Shown here piece by piece: positions 1 through 5,008 of a stretch of DNA of 6,935 bases. Under the pieces are notes generated by a model, which was given only the letters and a program-made list of their open reading frames with translations, was not told the DNA's origin and did not search any database. The position numbers and the translations under genes are program-made. This DNA comes from Betaproteobacteria bacterium (GTDB lineage: Bacteria > Pseudomonadota > Gammaproteobacteria > Burkholderiales > SG8-39), in the NCBI GenBank assembly GCA_019509895.1, contig JAEKLK010000263.1:1-6935 (forward strand). The letters run 5' to 3'. The first letter of the stretch is position 1, and every line of letters starts with the position of its first letter.

Positions 1-111
1 GTGCAGCAGGCGAGCCAGCTCGAGCTGCACGTCAACCTGCGCACCGCCAAGGCGCTCGGCGTGCACGTGCCGCAATCGGTGCTCTCGCACGCCGACGGAG
101 TCGTTGAATGA
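1..111 (+). CDS. ABC transporter substrate-binding protein (ABC_sub_bind-like), C-terminal fragment
   Basis: Only the last 36 codons are in the window, in frame 1 up to TGA at 109-111; the 5' part lies off the left edge. The visible tail reads LHVNLRTAKALGVHVPQSVL and ends HADGVVE. This matches the usual C-terminus of the ABC_sub_bind family (typical form: INLKTAKALGLTIPxSLLxRADEVIE), periplasmic binding proteins common next to Bug proteins in betaproteobacteria. The stop overlaps the next start codon as ATGA (108-111), so the two genes are probably co-transcribed and translationally coupled. Substrate cannot be told from this piece. Family assignment is from remembered consensus, without a profile search. 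Confidence 0.8.
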   Translation: MQQASQLELHVNLRTAKALGVHVPQSVLSHADGVVE

Positions 112-1014
112 AAATGGTGACAGTCACCATTTTCCTTGCCGTCTGGCTGCTGGCGCTCGCGCAGCCGTTCCCCTCGCGGCCGGTGAAGATCGTAGTGCCG
201 ACAACGCCCGGCGGCTCGACCGATGCGCTGTCGCGCTCGATCGGCGCGCAGCTCTCGGAGCTCTGGGCGCAGCCCGTGGTGGTGGAGAACAAGCCCGGCG
301 CGACGCAGATCATCGGCGGCGAGTACGTCGCGAAGTCGCCGCCCGACGGCTACACGCTGATCGTGTCGGACGCGGCGACCTTCATCATGAATCCGATCCT
401 GCACAGGAACCTGTCGTACGAGGGGCTGCGCGCCTTCACGCCAATCACGCTGCTCGTGCGCTTCCCGTGGGTGGTGGTGGTCCACCCGTCGATACCGGCA
501 GCCAACTTCCCGCGGCACCGGCTCCTCGGGCCACATCAGCGTCGATTACATGAAGAAGCTGCTCGGCGTCGATCTCGTGCACGTGCCATACAAGGGAGCG
601 GGGCCCGCGGTTACGGATCTCCTGGCCGGCCAGATCCAGATGATGATGGTGACCCCGCTGCTGGTCGAGCCGCATGCGCGCGCGGGCAAGCTGCGCCTCA
701 TCGCCGCGGCGACGCCGAATCGCATTGCGCGACTGCCCGACTTGCCAACCATCGCCGAATCCGGCGTGCCCGGCTACGAGGCGGGGACATGGTTCGCCTT
801 GGCGGGGCCCGCGGGCATGCCGCGCGACATCACTTACGCCATCTATGGTGAAGTGAGGAAGGTGCTGAACGAGCCCGCGTTCCGCGAGAAGTACATCGAC
901 AAGCAATGGTTCGAGGTGGTCGCGAACACGCCGGACGAGTTCGCGATGTTCCTGAAGGTCGATTACGAGCGCTGGGAGAAGCTGATCCGCCTCTCGGGCG
1001 TGAAAGTCGAATGA
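108..1014 (+). pseudogene. Bug/TctC-family TTT solute-binding protein, frameshifted with probable internal deletion
   Basis: Periplasmic solute receptors of this family (about 325 residues) feed tripartite tricarboxylate transporters. Frame 1 from ATG 108 gives a short signal-like segment (MKMVTVTIF then LAVWLLALAQ), then family hallmarks: PSRPVKIVVPTTPGGSTDAL, VVVENKPGA and PPDGYTLI. It stays Bug-like to HPSIPAANF (about 509). Family similarity resumes in another frame from about 508: SRGTGSSGHISVDYMKKL, VDLVHVPYKGAGPAVTDLL, LPDLPTIAESGVPGYE, ending at TGA 1012-1014. Family members normally have about 17 more residues (ELIALAKAxPGxLNY-like) between these blocks, so a small deletion that also shifts the frame explains both observations. 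The two pieces add to about 301 residues. No Shine-Dalgarno is visible; translation probably depended on coupling to the upstream gene. Substrate unknown. A sequencing or assembly error is the alternative to true decay. Confidence 0.85.
110..134. repeat. Perfect 12-bp-arm palindrome over the Bug start codon
   Basis: GAAAATGGTGAC (110-121), a single A (122), and GTCACCATTTTC (123-134) form a perfect inverted repeat of 12-bp arms with a 1-nt centre. It begins within the shared ATGA of the two genes, and together with the preceding AT it encodes MKMVTVTIF, the first nine residues of the Bug protein. From memory, palindromes with a GGTGACNGTCACC core recur as REP-like elements in proteobacterial genomes. 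Whether this is one of them, an operator, or an RNA hairpin that would hide the start codon is not decided by the sequence. Confidence 0.75.
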
Positions 1015-1020
1015 CGCGCG

Positions 1021-1844
1021 ATGCCTGAGACGCGCAGCGCGCGCGAGATCTTCCTGACCTTCGCGCGTATCGGCGCCTCGGGCTTCGGCGGCGTCAACTA
1101 CTGGGTGCGCCGCATCCTCGTGCAGGAGAAGCGCTGGATAACCGATCGCGAATACCTCGAGGGGTTGGCGCTCGGCCAGATCATCCCCGGCCCGAACGTT
1201 TACAACCTGACGGTGATGATCGGCTATCGCTTCGGCGGCGTGCGCGGTGCCTTTGCGGCAGTCGGCGGGCTGCTCGGCGTGCCGCTCGCGGTGCTGCTGC
1301 TGCTCGGGCTTCTCTACAGCCGCTATAGCGCGCTGCCGGTGCTGCAGCACGCGCTCGCCGGCATGGATCGGTCGCAGTCGGCGGCGTCAGCACCGTGATG
1401 CCGGATATGTACCGCTATGTCGTCGACGACAACGCGATGGTGAGCTCGCGCGAATTCTCCGATGTCTATGCGCTCGCCCAGGCGGCACCCGGACCCAACG
1501 CGCTCTGGGTGACGCTCCTCGGCCTGCAGGCGCGCGGCGCGGCGGGCGCGCTTGCCACCACGCTCGGCATCCTCATCCCGGCGACGGTCTTCTCGCTCAT
1601 CGCCAGCGCGCTGCACGCGCGCCACGCCGACTCGCCGCTCGCGCTCGCCATCCGCCGCGGCCTCGCGCCGGTGGCGCTTGGCTTCATGCTGGCGAGCGGC
1701 TGGCTGCTCCTGCGTTCGATCGGGCAGAGCGTGGGCGGCTATGCGCTCGCGCTGGCCGCGCTCGGCGTGGCGATGGGCACGCGCGTGAATCCGCTGTGGG
1801 TGATGGCCGCCGGCGCGATCGCCGGCACCGCCGGCGTGGTTTGA
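1021..1844 (+). pseudogene. chrA: Chromate transporter (CHR family), two domains joined out of frame with a large deletion
   Basis: CHR-family membrane proteins export chromate or related oxyanions and occur either as one two-domain protein (about 400 aa) or as paired one-domain genes (about 180-200 aa each). Frame 1 from ATG 1021 gives the start of the first CHR domain: FARIGASGFGGVNYWVRRIL, GLALGQIIPGPNVYNLTVMI with the PGP motif, and a membrane segment (VPLAVLLLLGLLY). After LQHALAGM (about 1366) it runs into unrelated residues and stops at 1396-1398. The second CHR domain appears in another frame from about 1365: SVAVGGVSTVMPDMYRYVVD, ALAQAAPGPNALWVTLLG, further hydrophobic segments, stop at 1842-1844. 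The back of domain 1 and the front of domain 2, perhaps 60-90 residues, are missing. The piece starting at GTG 1395 or ATG 1398 (about 149 aa) is unlikely to work alone. It lies 6 nt after the Bug stop, so it was probably in the same transcript. Confidence 0.8.
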
Positions 1845-1846
1845 GA

Positions 1847-1909
1847 TCGGGGACGGAGCCCGAACTAGCCTGGGCTCCGTCCCCGTATGAGTTCGGGCTC
1901 CGTCCCCGA
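1847..1909. repeat. Cluster of three copies of a GGGCTCCGTCCCCG core, inverted and direct
   Basis: A 20-bp perfect inverted repeat pairs 1847-1866 with 1890-1909 (the 19-bp part on the plus strand reads AGTTCGGGCTCCGTCCCCG). A third copy of the 14-bp core sits between, at 1872-1885, in the same orientation as 1895-1908 and opposite to 1848-1861. The first copy can therefore pair with either of the others, giving two mutually exclusive stem-loops (loop of 10 nt, or 23 nt). It follows the CHR stop by 2 nt. There is no T-run, so it is not a classical rho-independent terminator. The form resembles REP/BIME-type intergenic palindromes; no RAYT transposase gene is in the window. Confidence 0.8.
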
Positions 1910-1979
1910 ATTCCTATTTGCTGCGCTTCCAGACGACGTCGTTCGGCGCGCTGCCGACTGATGGCCCACGGAATTCGTC

Positions 1980-2216
1980 TTATTTCTGGGCGGTCCGCTT
2001 CTTCTCTTCGGCGGCGCGCTTCTTCTCTTCCGCCGCGCGGCGATCGGCACGCACCTTCCTCTTGTCGCGCTTCACTTTCTGCTTGTCGGCGCGCAGCTTC
2101 TGCTTGTCCTTCTGCAGCTGGGCCCGGTCTCTTTCGGCGGTGCTCTGGGCCGAGGCGGGGCCGCTCAGGGCTACCAATGCAGCCATCGCGGCGACGAGCA
2201 GGATTCTTAGAGTCAT
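1980..2216 (-). CDS. Small exported lysine-rich heptad-repeat protein (78 aa)
   Basis: Start at ATG 2216 is set by the strong ribosome site GGGAGG 7 nt upstream; a longer in-frame reading from 2240 lacks one. Residues 1-23 are a classic signal peptide (MTLRILLV..., cleavage ASA/Q). The mature part is almost wholly charged, with an exact 7-residue period: Asp at 30, 37, 44, 51 and 58, and a single hydrophobic residue at 34, 41, 48 and 55 (L, L, V, V). It ends with a duplicated AAEEKKR block. It should form a long, strongly basic helix in the periplasm. I do not recognise a named family. The neighbour at 2320-2613 is clearly similar (same ASA/ALA-QST junction, same DKxxIK heptads). If the TAA at 1980-1982 is ignored, the frame continues 21 codons to TAG at 1914-1916, ending GPSVGSAPNDVVWKRSK, so the gene may be nonsense-truncated. 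Predicted structure and localisation are inference. Confidence 0.75.
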   Translation of the reverse strand: MTLRILLVAAMAALVALSGPASAQSTAERDRAQLQKDKQKLRADKQKVKRDKRKVRADRRAAEEKKRAAEEKKRTAQK

Positions 2217-2235
2217 GTTGTAGCCTCCCGCACGC

Positions 2236-2264
2236 ACCATAGCAAAGGCGCCGCGCGCTGCAAA
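2236..2264 (-). promoter_or_regulatory. Possible sigma-70 promoter for the first lysine-rich gene
   Basis: On the minus strand, TTTGCA (2264-2259) and TATGGT (2241-2236) are separated by exactly 17 nt, each matching 4 of 6 consensus positions. The -10 box ends about 19 nt before the ATG at 2216, leaving a short leader that holds GGGAGG. It starts where the upstream terminator's T-run lies, fitting separate transcription of the two lysine-rich genes. In GC-rich DNA such matches can be chance. Confidence 0.35.
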
Positions 2265-2298
2265 AGAAAAAGGCCCGGCGCCTTGCGACGCGCGGGCC
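2262..2298 (-). terminator. Rho-independent terminator after the second lysine-rich gene
   Basis: Read on the minus strand, GGCCCG (2298-2293) pairs with CGGGCC (2277-2272); allowing one bulged base the stem extends with CGC/GCG, closing a loop of roughly 8 nt. It is followed directly by TTTTTCTTTT (2271-2262). GC-rich stem plus T-run is a textbook intrinsic terminator. It lies 21 nt past the stop of the 2320-2613 gene and upstream of the 1980-2216 gene, so the two paralogs are probably separate transcripts. Confidence 0.8.
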
Positions 2299-2319
2299 CG
2301 TACCCCCGACTGAACCGAA

Positions 2320-2613
2320 TTACTTGGTCTGGGTAGTGGCCGTGCCTTGCGCCTTCGCTTCTTTCTTCTGCGCCTTGGCGGTCTTCTGGTCGGCCTTCAG
2401 CTTGGCCTTGTCGGACTTCATCTTGTCCTTGTCGGCCTTTACCGCGTCGGTGTTGCCGGCCTTCTGATCGGCCTTGATCTGCTGCTTGTCCTTCTTGATC
2501 TGCTCCTTGTCGGCCTTCACGGCGTCCTTCGCCGGGGCCGCCGTGCTCTGCGCGAGCGCGGGACCGGCGACCGCCACGAAAGCGGCAAGGATCAAGCTTT
2601 GCACCAGCTTCAT
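2320..2613 (-). CDS. Small exported lysine-rich heptad-repeat protein with internal duplication (97 aa)
   Basis: The start at ATG 2613 is supported by AGGAGG with 4 nt spacing. Residues 1-21 form a signal peptide (MKLVQSLILAAFVAVAGPALA, cleaved before QST). The mature protein is highly basic and low in complexity. Residues 30-55 and 56-81 are tandem copies of one 26-residue unit, both beginning DAVKADK and containing KADQK (15 of 26 identical). Within each, Asp-Lys pairs recur every 7 residues with one hydrophobic residue per turn (I39, I46, M65, L72). The tail (AQGTATTQTK) looks disordered. It is a paralog of the neighbour at 1980-2216. No enzyme motif, cysteine or membrane segment is present. 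Function unknown: binding of an anionic envelope polymer or nucleic acid would fit the charge, but this is speculation. It diverges from the M20 gene, with 101 nt between start codons. Confidence 0.8.
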   Translation of the reverse strand: MKLVQSLILAAFVAVAGPALAQSTAAPAKDAVKADKEQIKKDKQQIKADQKAGNTDAVKADKDKMKSDKAKLKADQKTAKAQKKEAKAQGTATTQTK

Positions 2614-2677
2614 ACATCCTCCTGTGGTTGGTACTGCCAGCCTCCTTTAACGCACGAGCCGCGCGCGCGGATGACAC

Positions 2678-2706
2678 GAGACAGGTTCAGTCTTTCCCTC
2701 CACAAT
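2678..2706 (+). promoter_or_regulatory. Possible promoter giving a near-leaderless M20 transcript
   Basis: GAGACA (2678-2683) and CACAAT (2701-2706) are 17 nt apart, each matching 4 of 6 consensus bases. The -10 box ends only 8 nt before the ATG at 2715, so transcription would begin within a base or two of the start codon. No Shine-Dalgarno precedes that ATG, which fits leaderless initiation. The match is weak and could be chance. Confidence 0.3.
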
Positions 2707-2714
2707 CTGTCGCC

Positions 2715-4091
2715 ATGACCCGACAGAGCGCCATCGCCTCAGCCCAGAAGTACTTTGACAATGGTGGCTTCCACGCCGACCTTGCGCGGCGCGTCGCCAT
2801 TCCCACCGAGAGCCAGAACCCCGAGCGGCAGGCGGAGCTCGAGCGCTATCTCGAGAGCGAGATGTCAGAGAGCCTCGCGCGACTGGGAATGACGAGTCGC
2901 ATCTTTGCCAATCCGCGCGGCAAAGGCGGGCCGTTCCTGGTCGCCGAGCTGATCGAAGATGCGGCGCGCCCGACCGTGCTTCTCTATGGGCACGGCGACG
3001 TGATTCGCGGCCAGGACACCGAATGGCGCGCGGGTCTCGGCCCGTGGATGCTCAAGCAGGAAGGCGATCGCATTTACGGCCGCGGCACCGCCGACAACAA
3101 GGGCCAGCACACGATCAACCTCGCGGCGATCGAGACGGTGCTGCGCACCCGGGGGAAGCTCGGCTTCAACCTGAAGGTGCTGCTCGAGACCGGCGAAGAG
3201 ATGGGCTCGCCCGGCCTCAAGGAATTCTGCGAGCAGAACAAGGCCCTCCTGCGCGCCGATGTGCTGATCTCTTCCGACGGCCCGCGCCTTCAGCCGCAGC
3301 GCCCGACGATCTATCTCGGCACACGCGGCGCGCTCAACTTTCACCTCACGGTCGAGCTGCGCAAAGGCGCGCACCATTCGGGCAACTGGGGCGGGTTGCT
3401 CGCCAATCCCGGCATCCTCCTCGCTCACGCCATCGCCACGATCACCGACGCGCGCGGCTCGATACGGGTTCCGGAATGGCGGCCGAATACGCTCACGCCC
3501 TCGGTTCGCCGTGCACTTGCCGGTCTGGAGGTCTCCGGCGGCGACGAAGGGCCGTCGATCGACACGAACTGGGGCGAGCCGGACCTCACGCCGCCGGAGC
3601 GCGTCTTCGGCTGGTCGAGCTTCGAGGTGCTCGCGTTTGTCACCGGCAATCCCGATCGTCCGGTGAACGCCATCCCTGGCCAGGCGCGCGCGACCTGCCA
3701 GCTCCGCTACGTCGTCGGCATCGATCCGAACGACATCATCCCCGCGCTGCGCCGGCACCTCGACCGCGAAGGATTCCAAATGGTGAAGGTGGAGCCGGCG
3801 CGCGAGGCGATCTTCCACGCGACGCGCCTCGATCCCGAGTCGCCGTGGGTCAAATGGACCGCGGCATCGATCGAGCGAACTACCGGCAAGAAACCGGCGA
3901 TCCTGCCGAACCTCGGCGGTTCGCTGCCGAACGAAGTGTTCGCCGATATCCTCGGACTACCAACGGTGTGGATTCCACACTCGTACGCCGCGTGCTCGCA
4001 GCACGCGCCGAACGAACATTTGCTCGCGCCGGTCGCGCGCGAGGCCCTGGCCATCATGGCGGGCGTATATTGGGATCTTGGTGAGAAGTAG
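2715..4091 (+). CDS. M20-family metallopeptidase (ArgE/DapE/carboxypeptidase-like hydrolase)
   Basis: A zinc-dependent amide-bond hydrolase of 458 residues, normal for the family and apparently intact. The metal-site motifs appear in order: H93 and D95 in YGHGDV, bridging D127 in RGTADNKGQ, general base E161 and ligand E162 in ETGEEMGS, D188 in SSDGP, and H430 in QHAPNEH. HHSGN (220-224) is where M20 enzymes begin the lid/dimerisation domain. No signal peptide is seen, so it is likely cytoplasmic. ATG 2715 is chosen because it begins a family-like N-terminus (MTRQSAIASAQKYF); the in-frame extension to 2628 reads as non-coding and overlaps the divergent promoter region. No ribosome site is visible, possibly a leaderless mRNA. 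The motif set does not settle the substrate (dipeptide, N-acyl amino acid or similar); an ArgE or DapE role cannot be claimed. Downstream, the Tyr/Pro-rich gene starts 16 nt after the stop. Confidence 0.93.
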   Translation: MTRQSAIASAQKYFDNGGFHADLARRVAIPTESQNPERQAELERYLESEMSESLARLGMTSRIFANPRGKGGPFLVAELIEDAARPTVLLYGHGDVIRGQDTEWRAGLGPWMLKQEGDRIYGRGTADNKGQHTINLAAIETVLRTRGKLGFNLKVLLETGEEMGSPGLKEFCEQNKALLRADVLISSDGPRLQPQRPTIYLGTRGALNFHLTVELRKGAHHSGNWGGLLANPGILLAHAIATITDARGSIRVPEWRPNTLTPSVRRALAGLEVSGGDEGPSIDTNWGEPDLTPPERVFGWSSFEVLAFVTGNPDRPVNAIPGQARATCQLRYVVGIDPNDIIPALRRHLDREGFQMVKVEPAREAIFHATRLDPESPWVKWTAASIERTTGKKPAILPNLGGSLPNEVFADILGLPTVWIPHSYAACSQHAPNEHLLAPVAREALAIMAGVYWDLGEK

Positions 4092-4107
4092 GGCGGTCAA
4101 AAGAGAG

Positions 4108-4507
4108 ATGAGAGCACGGAGGATCGCAACCACGCTCGCTGCGGCGGCTGCGTTCATCGCGACCGACGAGAGCTGGGCGGCGCGCACCGGCGGTAGCGGC
4201 GGACGCTCCGCGGGCGGCGCTCGGGCGGGCGCCCGCTTCGGCGGCTCTACCATGGGCTCCCGGGGTGCGCGCAGCTACGCCGCGCCGCGCTTCTCTAGGC
4301 CTATATCCGTCACCACGGCACCCACACCGTATCCGTATCGCTTCCACGGCCGCACCGTCATCTTTGTCGGCGCGCCGTTCATGTACTGGTCGTGGCCCTA
4401 CGGCTACTACTACCTGCCGCCTCCGTACCGTGCCCGACTGCCCGAGCGGCTGGCAGCGCATCATCCGCGAACAAGAGGAAGCGCCGCCCGAAGACCTCGC
4501 CGGCTGA
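4108..4507 (+). pseudogene. Small exported Gly/Ser- then Tyr/Pro-rich protein, probable C-terminal frameshift
   Basis: From ATG 4108 (preceded by AAGAGAG) the protein has a signal peptide (MRARRIATTLAAAAAFIATD, cleavage near SWA/A), a Gly/Ser/Arg-rich low-complexity stretch, then RTVIFVGAPFMYWSWPYGYY ending LPPPY (codon 4426-4428). In this frame the rest is Arg-rich and runs to 4572, over the leader of the next gene. In another frame, from about 4427, the sequence reads TVPDCPSGWQRIIREQEEAP and stops at 4505-4507. Small exported proteins of this type (APxFYYPPPYYPYY... then YYCPxxxxYYPxVxxCPxGWxxV) are common in betaproteobacteria, so the CPSGWQRI segment is probably the true C-terminus, displaced by a frameshift and perhaps loss of the YYC-containing part between. 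Function of the family is unknown to me. If there is no frameshift the gene would instead be 4108-4572 (154 aa). Confidence 0.65.
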
Positions 4508-4588
4508 AGCGGCAGGTCAACCGTGGAGCGCGGCCGCGCGTTCTCGGTGGAGTAAGGGTAAGGTGCCGATAAGAAAAAAGGAGGATCA

Positions 4589-4975
4589 ATGAAGAAAAAC
4601 ATCAGGAGGACGGTTGCGCTCGTCGCGCTTCCGATGATGATGATGACGGTGGTCGCCGGCTGCGGCGCGCATCGCCCGGTGATCGACCCGAAGACCTCCG
4701 CGCATCCCGAGCGCTACGAGACGGATCTCGCGGAATGCCAGCAGCTCGCGCAGCAGGCACCGGGTGCAGGGGCCGGCGCGGCGGGCGGCGCGGCGATCGG
4801 TGCCGCAATCGGCGCCGGCGTCGCGGTTGCCTCTGGCCACAAGACCTCCGCGGGCCAGGCGGCCGGCGGCGCCGCGGTGCTCGGCGGCGCGAAAGGCGCG
4901 GGCTCGGGCGCGCAGGAGCGGCACCACATGGTCAGCACCTGCATGAAAGGCCGGGGCTATTCGGTCCTGAACTAG
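4589..4975 (+). CDS. Glycine-zipper outer-membrane-type lipoprotein (128 aa)
   Basis: ATG 4589 follows an excellent ribosome site (AAAGGAGG, 4 nt spacing). The N-terminus is a lipoprotein signal: KKNIRR, a hydrophobic run with four Met, and lipobox VAGC with lipidated C25. Residue +2 is Gly, so no Asp inner-membrane retention signal is present. Then comes a conserved-looking YETDLAECQQLAQQ block (43-56), a glycine-zipper region with small-residue repeats (about 59-107, AAGGAAIGAAIGAGVAVASG in its core), and a C-terminal CMKGRGYSVLN. C50 and C118 could form a disulfide. This layout (short acidic head with Cys, Gly-zipper, CxxGRGYxVLN end) is known in small proteobacterial glycine-zipper lipoproteins. 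Length is normal and no damage is seen. Precise role unknown; envelope structure or membrane association is inference from the fold. Confidence 0.88.
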   Translation: MKKNIRRTVALVALPMMMMTVVAGCGAHRPVIDPKTSAHPERYETDLAECQQLAQQAPGAGAGAAGGAAIGAAIGAGVAVASGHKTSAGQAAGGAAVLGGAKGAGSGAQERHHMVSTCMKGRGYSVLN

Positions 4976-4985
4976 CGCACTACCC

Positions 4986-5005
4986 TCGTCCCCGCGCGGG
5001 AACGA
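4986..5005. repeat. Palindromic hairpin between convergent genes
   Basis: TCGTCCCCGC is followed directly by GCGGGAACGA; 9 of 10 positions pair, with one C/A mismatch. It lies 10 nt after the lipoprotein stop and 3 nt before the amidohydrolase stop, so it could slow transcription from both sides. There is no T-run on either strand, so an efficient intrinsic terminator is doubtful. The CGTCCCCGCG..CGGGAACGA form recalls intergenic REP-type elements of proteobacteria. Confidence 0.55.
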
Positions 5006-5008
5006 CGA

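Noticed and set aside
445..1350. Long minus-strand open frame (301 codons) opposite the Bug and CHR genes
   Set aside because: It crosses the junction between two recognised plus-strand loci and has Arg/Ala/His-rich low-complexity composition with no family features; a shadow of high-GC coding DNA.
3023..4084. Long second open frame inside the M20 gene on the same strand, and another on the minus strand (2865-3818)
   Set aside because: The M20 frame shows all metal-site motifs; the others are Arg/Ala-rich frame shadows.
4528..4539. 12-bp palindrome GCGCGGCCGCGC upstream of the lipoprotein gene
   Set aside because: No loop room, no T-run and pure GC; likely chance at this base composition.
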